From NCBI RefSeq assembly GCF_000429085.1, contig NZ_AUBE01000031.1, positions 1-59,865 of the forward strand: 59,865 bases of DNA, read 5' to 3'. Below are positions 18,421 through 27,954 of the stretch, piece after piece. This DNA is from Streptomyces flavidovirens DSM 40150 (GTDB lineage Bacteria; Actinomycetota; Actinomycetes; Streptomycetales; Streptomycetaceae). The notes beneath the pieces are model-generated. The model did not search any database and was not told the origin of the DNA. It was given only the letters and a program-made list of their open reading frames with translations. The position numbers were made by a program, and so were the translations under genes. The stretch's first letter is position 1, and the number at the start of each line of letters is the position of its first letter.

Positions 18421-19419
18421 TCATGTGGTGGGGCGGAGGCTGCGGATCCAGATAATCGACCCCCGTAACTGAAGCCCCGCCAGGTAGCTGTCCCGTGTCT
18501 TGTCATAACGGGTGGCCACGCCCGCCACGCCTTCATCTTGTTGATCAGCCGCTCCACCGTGTTGCGTTCCCGGTAGAGATCGGCGTCGCAGGAGACGGGG
18601 CGTCCGCCCCTGCTGCTGCGCTTCTTGCGGTGGGCGGCCTCGTCCGCCTTCTCCGGAATCACCGCCTTGATCTGGCGTTTGCCCAGGTAGGCACGGTTGG
18701 CGCGGGACGAATACGCCTTGTCCGCCGCGACGGCGTCCGGACGGGTGCGCGGGCGGCCCACCGGGCCGCGGACCTTGACTTTCTCCAGGGTGGCGATGAA
18801 CCGGGGGCTGTCTTGGCAGCCTGCCCCTCGGTCACCTCGAAGGCCAGCGGGCGGCAGCGCCGGTCGGAGGCCAGGTGGATCTTGCTGGCCAGTCCGCCGC
18901 GCGAGCGACCGAGTGCCGCAACCTTCAGCCTCGCGCGGCGCCGACGCCGGATGCGCCGCCGCTCAACTCTGTCGGGATCGTCCTCAGCCGCTCCTGCCGC
19001 GACCTACTCCTTTTGTCCTTTCCGGGCGCCCCCTTTGGCCGCTCGGCGGTCTCCTCCAGCGCGGCCAGAACGTCCTCGCCCACCCGCATGCCCGCCGCGT
19101 CGTGATGGGCACGGGCCACCGTGGAATCGACACTGACCAGGGACAGCTCCGCTTGTCCGCGGCAGGCAGCCTCGGTGATCATGCCCTCGTGGAGGGACTG
19201 GAAGACGCCGGCGTCGCGCCACTGGGCGAACCGCTGGTAGACCGTCTGCCAGGCCCCGAATTCCGGCGGCATCTCCCGCCACTGGCTGCCGGTGCGAAAC
19301 CGCCAGATCACTCGCTCGACCTGCTCACGCAGGTGCTTTGGGTAGGGGACGTAGCGCCCGACCGGCAGGAATGACTCCACCAACTCCCACTCGGCGTCGC
19401 TGAGTTCGCATCGTGTCAC
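18421..19419 (-). pseudogene. IS5 family transposase, frameshifted
   Basis: The head from ATG 19419 is intact: MTRCELSDAEWELVESFLPV, VIWRFRTGSQWREMPPEFGA and SLVSVDSTVARAHHDAAGMR, with the first catalytic Asp in VDST. The frame then changes. The middle (SRGGLASKIHLASDRRCRPL) and the last third (RPDAVAADKAYSSRANRAYL with the second Asp, then RNTVERLINKMKAWR with the Glu) lie in other frames. The tail YDKTRDSYLAGLQLRGSIIW ends at a TGA at 18421-18423, right at the left inverted repeat. All DDE residues exist but not in one frame. Confidence 0.88.
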
Positions 19420-19492
19420 GCGAGCGTTCTACCAGCCCTGCGCGTTTCCGGCGCGGTGGGGCCGACGGACTGCCGCCGACCCCACCATCGGG

Positions 19493-20008
19493 TCACCGCT
19501 CGTGCCGCTCCGGGCTCGTGATCCTGAAACGGGCCAGGTTGTCCTCGGTGGCCCATCGATGGAAGCCGGCCTTCTCCAGCACACGGACCGAGGCCGGGTT
19601 GGACAGTTCCACGTTGGCGCACACGGTATGGACGCTGGGCGCGGTGAAGGCGAACTCGGCAAGAGCCCGGGTGGCCTCTGGGGCATAGCCCAGGCCGCGG
19701 CGGGAGGCCACGGTGCCGTACCCGATTTCGAGGGTTCCCTCGCTGGGCGGCCAGAACAGGCCGATGGAGCCCACCACCAGGCCACTGTCACGTTCGATGA
19801 TCAGACGGTGGCCATATGCGCCGAGCCAGGCGGGATGTTCTTCGAAGAGGCCGGCGATGACGCGGTCACCGTCGGCCGGGAAGTCGTCGGCCCAGTGCAC
19901 CGACCTGGTGTCGTCGAGGACCGCGGCGGCCTCGGCGGTGGTCCAGGGCCGAAGGGCAAGGCGGGAGGTGGTCAGCTGCACATGGGCTGATGAAGAGGAG
20001 GAAGACAC
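19493..20008 (-). CDS. GNAT family N-acetyltransferase (RimJ/RimL type)
   Basis: This intact 171-residue enzyme transfers acetyl from acetyl-CoA to an amino group, and its substrate is unknown. After a Ser-rich start comes VQLTTSRLALRPWTTAEAAA, the usual beta1-alpha1. LVVGSIGLFWPPSEGTLEIG is the central strand pair, GTVASRRGLGYAPEATRALA is the CoA pyrophosphate loop (R-x-x-G-x-A), and NPASVRVLEKAGFHRW is the C-terminal signature. It lies between an IS5 transposase and that element's right inverted repeat, so it travels as cargo. A resistance or detoxification role is possible but is only inferred from that position. Confidence 0.9.
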   Translation of the reverse strand: MSSSSSSAHVQLTTSRLALRPWTTAEAAAVLDDTRSVHWADDFPADGDRVIAGLFEEHPAWLGAYGHRLIIERDSGLVVGSIGLFWPPSEGTLEIGYGTVASRRGLGYAPEATRALAEFAFTAPSVHTVCANVELSNPASVRVLEKAGFHRWATEDNLARFRITSPERHER

Positions 20009-20257
20009 GTATCACTCCGGGTCGTTGGTAACGACCGGACCGCGCTGTCCTAGCACGCGGACCGGATGAGGGCATGCCGATGAAGGCCGACGGCGGCCAT
20101 ATTCATCAACCTCCCCATCCCGTGATCACGCGTCTCTCGCGTCGGCGTGACCGTAGCAACCCTGCCCCGGCCTGCGCAAAAAGGTTTCGATCCAGTCGCC
20201 GGTCGCACCGACCGACGGCCAACCCTCGAACACGTTGATCACGACTCCGAACAGGCC

Positions 20258-20360
20258 CTAGCGGCGCTGGACGACGCCGAGGATGTCCTGTGCGGTGATG
20301 ATGCCGCTGAGTTGCCGACCGTCCATGACGAGGATCGGCAGGCCGCTGCGCGGACGGAGC
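20258..20360 (-). pseudogene. CBS-domain tail fragment
   Basis: The minus strand reads RSGLPILVMDGRQLSGIITA, QDILGVVQRR and then TAG. This closely follows the end of the intact S2P-CBS protease at 46 kb (SGMRILVTDGQHLMGIITAR). The TAG stop comes from the CTAG at the edge of the IS5-type element, so the insertion probably cut the gene. Upstream it gives way after about 30 codons to a rightward PucR fragment. Confidence 0.55.
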
Positions 20361-20364
20361 TGCT

Positions 20365-21300
20365 TCCGCGGCGGGCCGCGGCACCCCCCTCACGGCTCTG
20401 GTCTCCGAGTACCTCGACTCCGCCTGCCGGGTGTGGGAGGACCTGCCCGGCACCCGCCGGGCAAAGGACCATGAGGGCGTGACAGCCGTGGTGTCCGCCC
20501 TCCTTCGGGCGGTCGCCGATGCGACGGTTGGGCTGACCGAGGGATACGAGACGACCCACCGGGCAGCCATCCGCGGGGAGGAGGCGACACGGCGGAAGTT
20601 CGTCGACGACCTCCTGGAGGGGCGCACCAGCCTCGGCCGGCTGGCCGAGCGCGCGCGGGCCGCGAGCGCCTTCGGCGCGGGCGATCCCGCCACTCTCTAC
20701 GTCGAGGAGGGCGTGACCACCCGGTTCGCCGCGCGCGAGGTGCTGATCACCACCAAGGACGGCCTTCTGGTGTGTGTCCCGCGGCACGGGACCGGACGTT
20801 CCCGCTCCTTCACCACCGCTGCGGGCAACGCGGTCGGCGACCAGCACCAGATCGCCATCAGCCGGCCACGGCGGGGCCCCGGCGGTATCGTCCACTCCTG
20901 CCAGGAAGCACGCAGCACCCTCGACCTGGCCACCCAGCTCAGTCTGTCCGCCCCACTCGTCCACGCCGCGGACGTCCTGGTCTTCCAAGTCCTCTGCCGA
21001 GACCGCGCAGCCATCACCGACCTGGTGGCCACCGTCCTCTGCGGGCTGGAACAAGCACGCGGCGGCCCGCGGCCGCTCCTGACACCCTCACCGCCTACTT
21101 CGCCAGCGGCCGCCTGAACACCGCCACCGCCCGCCGCCTGGGGATGAGCGTGCGGGCGGTCGCCTACCGGCTCAGCCGCATCCGGCAGCTCACCGGCCAC
21201 GACCTCACCGACCCCGACCAGCGCTACATCCTGCAGACCGCCGCGCTCGGCGCACGCCTGCTGAACTGGCCGTCCCACCCCCCTCCAGCCCGCCGACTCA
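20365..21300 (+). pseudogene. PucR/CdaR-type regulator, decayed paralogue
   Basis: This is a broken copy of the regulator at 51935-53125. It starts mid-protein (GTPLTALVSEYLDSACRVWE), runs through GYETTHRAAIRGEEATRRKF, has lost about 20 residues between LAERAR and the AGDPATLYVEE stretch, and keeps FAAREVLITTKDGLLVCVPR. It shifts frame near 21085, and the helix-turn-helix tail LNTATARRLGMSVRAVAYRL then SRIRQLTGHDL follows in the next frame. About 120 N-terminal residues are missing. Identity with the intact paralogue is high by eye, so it may be a fairly recent duplicate. Confidence 0.85.
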
Positions 21301-21435
21301 CCTTGAAGGGCCCGACGGTCGGCATGGTGCACGGGTCTCCCGAGGAACCTGCCGTGCTCCGCTGCCCCGTCCCTCCGCGGAGGCCGGTTGACCTTCTGCG
21401 TGTCCGCCGACCACGAGACGCCTCGGCAAGAGGTG

Positions 21436-23628
21436 ATGAGCGACCATGGGCCGATGCGCACGCCGCCGCCTCTTTCTCGGTCGCTCCGCCTGGCCGCCTG
21501 GGTGGTGGCAGTCGTGAGCCTGAGCGTCTTGGCCCTTGGGGCGACGCTGCGGAGCACCGTGCTCGATCCGGACTTCTACCGTAGGGCCCTTGACCACGAG
21601 CGGGCGTACCAGCGGATTTACGACGACGTGTTAGCCGATCCGCAAAGCGCCGACCTCACCCGTGACCTGCTCGGCCGACTGCCGGTACCGGAGTCCGCGG
21701 TGACCGCCAATCTGAAACTTGTCGTTCCTCCGGAGACGCTGCGTGCCATGGGCGACCGCCAGATCGCCGAGGTGGTCCGCTACCTCAGAGGGGACCAGAA
21801 CCATGTACGCCTCGCGGTGGACATCAGGCCCGTGGCAGAGAACATCGGCAGTCTCGCCGAAATCTATTTCGGTGAGGCCGTCGCCGCGATGCAGCAGCAG
21901 CCCGAACCCGATTTCCAGGCGTTCACCGAAAGCCTGGGCAAGGCAGCCGAGCGTGTGGTGGCAGGACATGCGCCGAAAGGGCTCCCCTCGCTCCCGCTCT
22001 CCCGCGAGCAGGCGGTGCGGGTCACCGCAGTGTTGCTGCGGGTCGTACCGGAGGCCGAGCGCTCCAAGGTCAGACGGGAGATTCAGGCGGCTCTGGAGAG
22101 CGGTGACGTGGCCTCGGCGCTCACCACCGTCACCTCGGCCGCAGTGTCCGACCGCACGCGCGCGGCCGTCGCGGACGTGCTGCGCGAGAGCGGTGGCAGC
22201 ACGTGGCTGATCACCGCCGACATCGAAGCGTCGAAAGACGTCCTGGCTCCCGTCCACCGGGCCCGCACGGCCATACACATCGTGCGGTACGCGGTGGAGC
22301 CGGTTGCCGCTCTGCTCGGCACCGTCTCGCTGCTCCTGCTGTGGTTCTCGCCACCGCCCACCACGTCGCGGCGGCTTATGGCCTTGGGCTGGTCACTGGC
22401 CACGACCGCCGCCCTGATCCTGTCAGCGGTGGTGTACGGCCATCTCAGGGCGCGGGACCATCTGGTCGACAGCCCCTCCTCTTGGCCGCCCGCAGCGATC
22501 CGCCTAGTCGATGACGTGCAGCGCGCCCTGCTTGACCGGGTTCTCACGACCGCGACCACGGCCGCGACCCTCTTGCTGACAGCGGCAGCGTTGCTCGTCG
22601 CAGTCGCCTGGGCCGGGCAGACTCGGCATGCCACACTGTCGTCGGCGCGCACTCGCCCCATCCTGTTCCTGGCCATCGCGGTGACCACCGGCGCGGTGGT
22701 CGGCGCAGTGGTAATTCCGCCGGTGATCAACGGGCCCGCGCCACGGGTCTGCCAGGGCAGCCCGGACCTGTGCGATCTCCGCTACGACCAAGTCGCTCAC
22801 CTCACCTCCCACAACGCCATGGCCTCGACGGCCGACCAGTTCATCAGCCCTTCCCAGGATCCGGACATCATCGGACAGCTCAATGCCGGAGTACGCGCGC
22901 TGCAGATCGACACCCACCGGTGGGAAAAGCCCGCGGAGATCGCCGACCGTCTTCGCGACTCGGACTTCTCACCCCGCCAGCAGCGCCAGCTTCTCCACGC
23001 TTTGGAGCAGGTGAACCCGCCCCGTGAGGGATTGTGGCTCTGTCACTCGGTGTGCGGCGCCGGCGCGCTCGAACTGGCGCCCACCCTGCGGGAGATCGGT
23101 GGCTGGCTGCGCTCTCACCGCTCGGAAGTCGTGACGCTGATCATCCAGGACGGAGTCAGCCCCGAGGAGACGGCAGAAGCGTTCATGCGGGCGGACTTGA
23201 CCGACCTGCTGTACAAACAGGATCAGGATCCCACTCAACCGTGGCCCACCCTCGCCGACATGATCGACAACGGTCAGCGTCTGGTCGTCTTCGCAGAGCA
23301 GGCAGACGGTCCCGCGCCCTGGTACCGCGACTTTTACCGCTACGGCATGGAAACGCCGTTCGACTCCCGCAGTCCCCAGCAGATGACCTGCCTGCCGAAC
23401 CGGGGAGGCACCGGCAAGCGGCTTTTCCTGCTCAATCACTTCGTCACCGATTCCGGGGCGAGCCGACTCGACGCCAGTAAGGTCAACAGGCGAGAGGAGG
23501 TCCTGCGGCGGGCGCACCGATGCGAGCGCAGGCGTGGCAGCCTGGTCAACTTCATCGCGGTGGACTACGCGACCCTCGGTGACCCACGCGGCGCGGTCGA
23601 CGACCTCAACGCCGAGCGTGCGCGGTAG
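21436..23628 (+). CDS. Membrane protein with extracytoplasmic PI-PLC-like domain
   Basis: This is about 730 residues from ATG 21436. One N-terminal helix (LAAWVVAVVSLSVLALGATL) is followed by a 200-residue outside domain of unknown type, three or four helices around residues 265-415, and a C-terminal phosphatidylinositol phospholipase C-like TIM barrel (about 440-720). In that domain VAHLTSHNAMASTADQ carries the first His and LWLCHSVCGAGALELA the second. LNAGVRALQIDTHRWEKPAE gives the R-x-x-x-x-D and VVTLIIQDGVS a central strand. Members cleave phosphodiester bonds in lipids or glycolipids. Upstream in-frame starts exist (TTG 21388 has a better ribosome site), so the exact start is open. Confidence 0.8.
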   Translation: MSDHGPMRTPPPLSRSLRLAAWVVAVVSLSVLALGATLRSTVLDPDFYRRALDHERAYQRIYDDVLADPQSADLTRDLLGRLPVPESAVTANLKLVVPPETLRAMGDRQIAEVVRYLRGDQNHVRLAVDIRPVAENIGSLAEIYFGEAVAAMQQQPEPDFQAFTESLGKAAERVVAGHAPKGLPSLPLSREQAVRVTAVLLRVVPEAERSKVRREIQAALESGDVASALTTVTSAAVSDRTRAAVADVLRESGGSTWLITADIEASKDVLAPVHRARTAIHIVRYAVEPVAALLGTVSLLLLWFSPPPTTSRRLMALGWSLATTAALILSAVVYGHLRARDHLVDSPSSWPPAAIRLVDDVQRALLDRVLTTATTAATLLLTAAALLVAVAWAGQTRHATLSSARTRPILFLAIAVTTGAVVGAVVIPPVINGPAPRVCQGSPDLCDLRYDQVAHLTSHNAMASTADQFISPSQDPDIIGQLNAGVRALQIDTHRWEKPAEIADRLRDSDFSPRQQRQLLHALEQVNPPREGLWLCHSVCGAGALELAPTLREIGGWLRSHRSEVVTLIIQDGVSPEETAEAFMRADLTDLLYKQDQDPTQPWPTLADMIDNGQRLVVFAEQADGPAPWYRDFYRYGMETPFDSRSPQQMTCLPNRGGTGKRLFLLNHFVTDSGASRLDASKVNRREEVLRRAHRCERRRGSLVNFIAVDYATLGDPRGAVDDLNAERAR

Positions 23629-23667
23629 CTCGCCAAAGGAGCCGGCTCGGTGACATGTGCGCTGGAG

Positions 23668-25509
23668 TCAGGCGAACCAGGCCGCCGTGGAGAGGTCTGG
23701 GCGTATTCCCCGGGTGGCGCGGGCCAGAGCGACCGCGCTGGAGATAAGACCGACGTGGCTGATGGCCTGCGGACAATTACCCAGATACGTGCCGTCGGAC
23801 GGGTCGATCTGCTCGGGCAGCAGCCCCACGTGGTTGGCGTGGGAACACAGGCGATCGAACAGGTCACCGGCCTGCTCGATCTTGCCCTGCCCCGTCAGGT
23901 TGTCCACGAGCCAGAAGCTGCACAGCAGAAAGGCGCCCTCGGGCTGATGATCCATGCCGTCCGGTGAACGCTCCGGCAGGTATCGGTACAGCAGTCCCCC
24001 GCCCGCACCCAGTTGCTCGGTGATCGCCCGGCAGGTCGCCACCATCCTGGGATGGTCGGCAGGCACTACCCGGCGCAGCGGCAGAGCGAGGAGGGAGGCA
24101 TCGAGCGCTCCTCCCTTGCCCAGGTGCTCGGTCAGGGCACGGGTCTGCTCGTCCCAGGCATGGCAGAGGATGCGCTCAGTGAGCTGCTCGGCTTCGCGAG
24201 CCCAGTGGTCTGCGTCACCGGGCAGCTTCAGTCGGCGTGCGAGCCTGGCGGCCCGGTCAAGGGCGACCTGGCACATGGCGGCGGAGTAGGTGAAGGGCCT
24301 GCCGGAGGTGCGGACCTCCCAGATGCCGTGGTCGGGACTGCGCCAGGCATGCTCAGCACGCCCGGCGAGGCCGGCCAGCCAGTCCCCTAGCGTCGCGTCG
24401 AACGTTCCTCCGGTGGCTGCCCACTGGAAGGCACAGTCCAGGACCTCCCCGTAGACGTCGTGCTGGGTCTGCTCGACCGCGGCGTTGCCCCACCGAACGG
24501 GTGAGGACCGGCGATAGCCTTCAAGGCCGTCGTCCACCACCTCCGGCGCCGGGACTTCACCGTCGACGTCGTACAGAACCCGCGGCTGATGGTTGTGACG
24601 AGCGGCCCCAAGGGCCCACTGCAGAAAGCCCCCGGCCTCCGACGGCAGTCCGATGCGGCGAAGCGCGAAGACGGTGTAGGCGGCGTCACGGATCCAGGAG
24701 TAGCGGTAGTCCCAGTTGCGTGTCCCCCCGATGTGCTCGGGGAGTGACGACGTGGGAGCCGCGATGATCGCCCCGTTCTCGAAGTGGTCCAGCAGTTTCA
24801 GGGTCAAAGCCGACCGGCGCACCAGGTCGGACTGCGGCACATCGTCGACCACGAAAGCGGCCCAGCGTTTCCAGGCACGCACCGTGCTCTCCAGGCCGGC
24901 TTCCACAGACTGGTAAGGGCTGGGCGACCCCTCCCAGCGCAACCGCAGGGACAGCTCCTGCCCGGCGTGGAGCGTCAGGACGCTGTCCGGAAGCGTCACC
25001 TGAGGTGAGGACCACAGGCGCAGGGTGATGCCCTGCCGCACGCAGTCGAGCATCCAGTCTTCTCCTCGGCGACGGATGCGGGCGCCGCCGCGTGGCTCCA
25101 GGCGGAGACGAAGGGTGACCTCGCCCTCGACAACGCGGACCTGGCGTATCAGCTCCCCCGCCGCTGCTGGCGCGTCTTCCTCCAGACGTGCACCAGGACG
25201 CAGCACAAAGGCGTCCGTGACCCGCAGGACGCCGGTGCCCGTGCGAAGCTCCGTGATCAGAACGGCGGTGTCGTCGACATAGCGCTGGTGGCTCTCCCGC
25301 ACTCCGTCCGGCGAGAGCTGGAAGCCACCGCCATGACGCCGGTCGAGCAAGGAGCAGAACACGGGGTCGCGGTCGAAGCGCGGAACACACATGAAGCTGA
25401 TCTCCGCGTCCCGGCCGACCAGGGCGCAGCCGCGGCCGTCACCGATCAGGCCATGATCCTCGATCGGCAGGTACCCGTCTCGGCGTGTCAGTGGCTGCCA
25501 GGGCTCCAT
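23668..25509 (-). CDS. Glycoside hydrolase family 15 protein
   Basis: This is a 613-residue cytoplasmic enzyme of the glucoamylase/trehalase-like GH15 group. The N-terminal beta-sandwich begins MEPWQPLTRRDGYLPIEDHG and includes GDGRGCALVGRDAEISFMCV. The (alpha/alpha)6 barrel has IGGTRNWDYRYSWIRDAAYT, the core GH15 substrate site, and HQPEGAFLLCSFWLVDNLT, which carries the catalytic Glu. The end is PEQIDPSDGTYLGNCPQAIS then HVGLI. In actinobacteria such proteins commonly hydrolyse trehalose or short alpha-glucans. The frame is open for 52 codons upstream, but ATG 25509 starts at the family's usual MEPW-like position. It is convergent with the PLC gene. Confidence 0.92.
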   Translation of the reverse strand: MEPWQPLTRRDGYLPIEDHGLIGDGRGCALVGRDAEISFMCVPRFDRDPVFCSLLDRRHGGGFQLSPDGVRESHQRYVDDTAVLITELRTGTGVLRVTDAFVLRPGARLEEDAPAAAGELIRQVRVVEGEVTLRLRLEPRGGARIRRRGEDWMLDCVRQGITLRLWSSPQVTLPDSVLTLHAGQELSLRLRWEGSPSPYQSVEAGLESTVRAWKRWAAFVVDDVPQSDLVRRSALTLKLLDHFENGAIIAAPTSSLPEHIGGTRNWDYRYSWIRDAAYTVFALRRIGLPSEAGGFLQWALGAARHNHQPRVLYDVDGEVPAPEVVDDGLEGYRRSSPVRWGNAAVEQTQHDVYGEVLDCAFQWAATGGTFDATLGDWLAGLAGRAEHAWRSPDHGIWEVRTSGRPFTYSAAMCQVALDRAARLARRLKLPGDADHWAREAEQLTERILCHAWDEQTRALTEHLGKGGALDASLLALPLRRVVPADHPRMVATCRAITEQLGAGGGLLYRYLPERSPDGMDHQPEGAFLLCSFWLVDNLTGQGKIEQAGDLFDRLCSHANHVGLLPEQIDPSDGTYLGNCPQAISHVGLISSAVALARATRGIRPDLSTAAWFA

Positions 25510-25558
25510 GAGCGAGCGAGTACCCACAACCGGGGCGGTTGATCCGTCCCTACCCGGC

Positions 25559-26070
25559 TCACGGTCCCCCCGTGGGGCCAGGCTCCGGCGCATCAATGCG
25601 GAGCGTATGGCGGTCACAGGGGCGCCAACCGTCAGCGGTAGCGGAGCACAGCATGGCGGCGTCATCGTGCAGCGGAACGCTGACGTGCTGGAGCAGGTCT
25701 TGGCGCACCATCTCCAGGACTGCCTGCGGGTCGCGTTCCTTGAGCAGGTGAGCGCGGTCGGCGAGAGGACAGAAGCGGCCCGCGACGTCGCGTGCTTCGG
25801 TGACTCCGTCGGTGCAGAGCAGGAGCCGGTCGCCGTGGAGGAAGCTCAAGCGGAACGGCTCCGGATGCTCTGTACCGTGACCGCCCAAGCCGAGCGGGAG
25901 GTCTCCACCACGCCCAGTCCCTTGCCTTGGACGTCGCCCGTGATCACCCTTACGCCATGGGGTGAGGTGACCACTTCGTAGAGGTCGCGGCCTATACGGG
26001 CCTCAGCCACGGCGGACATGTAGGAGACGGCCACACGCACCGCCCGGCGAGCCGCGGAACGGGCTTGACT
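25559..26070 (-). pseudogene. PP2C (SpoIIE-type) phosphatase remnant
   Basis: One frame gives VAVSYMSAVAEARIGRDLYE, VVTSPHGVRVITGDVQGKGL, the start of a SpoIIE/PP2C phosphatase with the metal-binding Asp in GDVQGKG. After a gap and frame change another gives EPFRLSFLHGDRLLLCTDGV and TEARD, then VLEMVRQDLLQHVSVPLHDD AAML, the end of the same domain with the second Asp. About 100 residues between them are missing, so the enzyme is dead. A smaller piece of a related gene lies at about 37 kb and shares 26 identical bases. Confidence 0.75.
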
Positions 26071-26972
26071 CCGCGAAGGGCTGTTAGTTCACCGTGCGCC
26101 TTGGCGATGCGGCGGTGTTCCTAGCCCCCTCGCGAGCGAGAGCTGGTGGCAGGCCATCTTTGCGATGGAGCACCTTCGCCGTCTGGTGGATAACGGCAGC
26201 GACAGGTAGAGCTCATGCTCTGGCTCGCGGGGCGGGGTACGAGCAGGAGAGCTCTGACGGATACCTCACAGGCAGTCAGGGCAGGCGCGCGACAGCTTGG
26301 CGGGTCGTCGAACTCCGCAAGTCCGCGCGGAGAATGCGGAGCGCAACAGGTATGCCTGTGAGGAGTGGGAAACCGCGAGGTAGGGCTGCGGGCGTCTACC
26401 GCCCGCAAGAGCGTCTCTGGGAACCGTGGCGGAACAGCGTGGTGTCAGGGGTGGTGCCCACGGAGGTGTGCTTCAACCGGCACGCGGAGTGGGCGGAAAG
26501 CCAGTCCTGATTACCTCGTCTTGCCGAGACAGGGCGTTGTGGTGTCGACAGGCGGCAGACGCCACCGTGGACACGGCCCAGAAGACGTGGCCGGGCCAGT
26601 GTGCAGGCCGCCGATACGGATTCAGGACGGGATGCCGTCGGTCGCCTTCCGGTGGTCGCACCACCGCCCACCATGGCCACCGAACCTTGGTGGGCGCTGC
26701 TCAAGCCGCGCCCACTCGCCATCCGTCAGATCGCCCAGCCCCACGGCCAGAGCATGATCCGCCGGACAGAACCAGCGGCACCAGGCGACCCACCGGCTCA
26801 ACCAGCAGTTTCTGCTTCCGCAGTTGGCCGAGGCCGGCTCTGCCTGGGCCTGACTGGACCGCTGCGTCCGGTGGGTCCTCCGCTACCTGACCTGATCGGG
26901 CGTTACTGTGTCTGCCGGAGTGATCCTGGTTTGTTCCGGCCTCCTGGAGCGGAAGCCGGACAGGGGCACTCG
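26071..26972. other. About 900 bases without a clear gene; possible group II intron 5' end
   Basis: The stretch has no convincing protein. From 26094 it begins GTGCGCC and continues with many short stems and G/A-rich joints (for example GAGTGGGAAACCGCG and GGGAACCGTGGCGG). This is reminiscent of domain I of a bacterial group II intron, which starts GUGYG. No reverse transcriptase frame and no domain V hairpin follow, so at most it is a remnant. From 26520 to 26972 I see nothing definable. Confidence 0.25.
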
Positions 26973-27554
26973 TTACAGGTGAGTGGTGATGGCCGGCATG
27001 AGGTCCTGGAAAGTGCGGCCGTCGGCGGGGCTGCCGATGGCTGCCATCTGCCAGCCTGAGCCGCTTCGCTGCACCTTGGCCATGATCTGTGCGGTGTGGC
27101 GGCCACCGCCGGTGAGGGTGTAGCGGGCGAGTTCCTGGCCGGTGGTCTCGTCGAGGAGGCGGCAGAAGGCGTTGTCGACTTCCTCGAAGGTCTGGCCAGT
27201 GAAGGAGTTCACCGTGAAGACGATCTGGTCGACGTGAACGGGCACGCGCTGCAGGTCCACGATGACCGACTCGTCGTCGCCGCCCTGGCCGGCGCCGCCA
27301 ACGCGGTTGTCACCGGTGTGACGGACGGAGCCGTCGTCACTGACGAGGTGCTGGAAGAAGACAACGTCCACCGGCTTCTTGTCGGCGAAGAGCACCGCCG
27401 AGGCGTCCAGGTCGATCTCTCGGGCAGTGAGCTTGGCGAGGAAGCCCTTGCGCTGAGCGGCCTTCCAGCCCAGTCCCATGCGGACGACGGTGAGCGCGCC
27501 ACCGTCGGACTTGCTCAGGCTGATCTGCTGGCCCTTGGTCAGATTCACGGACAT
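26973..27554 (-). CDS. TerD family protein (first copy)
   Basis: This is a 193-residue calcium-binding stress protein of the TerD/TerZ group. It has MSVNLTKGQQISLSKSDGGA, VRMGLGWKAA, the acidic EIDLDASAVLFADKKPVD loop, and the HTGDNRVGGAGQGGDDESVI calcium loop. The second half repeats the motif (VDNAFCRLLDETTGQELARY). It confers tellurite and other envelope or oxidant stress tolerance together with TerC and TerB. It is the last gene of the terD-tatA-terD run. It lies about 60 bases after tatA, with no operator of its own. Confidence 0.93.
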   Translation of the reverse strand: MSVNLTKGQQISLSKSDGGALTVVRMGLGWKAAQRKGFLAKLTAREIDLDASAVLFADKKPVDVVFFQHLVSDDGSVRHTGDNRVGGAGQGGDDESVIVDLQRVPVHVDQIVFTVNSFTGQTFEEVDNAFCRLLDETTGQELARYTLTGGGRHTAQIMAKVQRSGSGWQMAAIGSPADGRTFQDLMPAITTHL

Positions 27555-27614
27555 GCGCTGCCTATTCGTTGTGGTTTTCGTGGTGGCTGTGCGGGAGGTA
27601 CTGAGCGGCTGAGG

Positions 27615-27878
27615 TCAGGTCCGTACCGGTCCGGTGCCGGCCCCTGGCCCGTCGCCGGGCCGTTCGCCAGTCCTGTCACCAGGCTGCACCTTGATGATGC
27701 GGGGATCCTGGCGTCGCTCGGCGGCGTCTTCCGCCTTCATCGTCTTGCTCTCACTCTTGAGGATGCGTGCCGCCTTTCCCGCGTTGCGGGCCAGCTCAGG
27801 GAGCTTCTTGGCGCCGAAGAAGACGATGACGACGATGACGACGATGAGGAGTATCGCGAGTTCGCTGAATCCAAACAC
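27615..27878 (-). CDS. TatA/TatE-type twin-arginine translocase subunit
   Basis: This 87-residue protein from GTG 27878 begins VFGFSELAILLIVVIVVIVF, the single membrane helix. The hinge FGAKKLPELARNAGKAARIL and a charged amphipathic and acidic tail (KSESKTMKAEDAAERR) follow. The F-G-x-K-x-L-P-E-L motif is the TatA signature. Such subunits assemble into the pore for folded-protein export. It is unusual in lying between two terD genes and away from tatC, so it may be a specialised or alternative TatA. The upstream in-frame Met residues lie in the non-TatA leader, so I start at GTG next to VFGF. Confidence 0.85.
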   Translation of the reverse strand: MFGFSELAILLIVVIVVIVFFGAKKLPELARNAGKAARILKSESKTMKAEDAAERRQDPRIIKVQPGDRTGERPGDGPGAGTGPVRT

Positions 27879-27915
27879 CAGTGTCCGCTCTCTGGAGTGG
27901 TGGGTGAGCCGGGCA

Positions 27916-27942
27916 CGGGGTGCGGGTTTCGCCCGCACCCCG
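27916..27942 (-). terminator. Strong hairpin between terD and tatA
   Basis: CGGGGTGCGGG, loop TTTCG, CCCGCACCCCG: a perfect 11-base stem just after the terD stop at 27955 and before tatA. It is probably a partial terminator that lowers tatA and distal terD expression. Confidence 0.7.
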
Positions 27943-27954
27943 ATGACGCTTTCG

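Larger units (their letters stand above)
18402..20257. mobile_element. IS5-type element carrying an acetyltransferase gene
   Basis: The left end reads GGCCTGTTCGGAGCCGTGAT and the right end, read inward, GGCCTGTTCGGAGTCGTGAT. Both continue CA, giving one difference in 22. The palindrome CTAG stands directly outside each end (18398-18401 and 20258-20261). That fits a 4-base target duplication of the YTAR kind known for IS5. Inside, leftward, are a broken transposase (18421-19419) and a GNAT gene (19493-20008). No copy of the end sequence lies between the transposase start and the GNAT gene, so the acetyltransferase is within the element. Confidence 0.75.
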
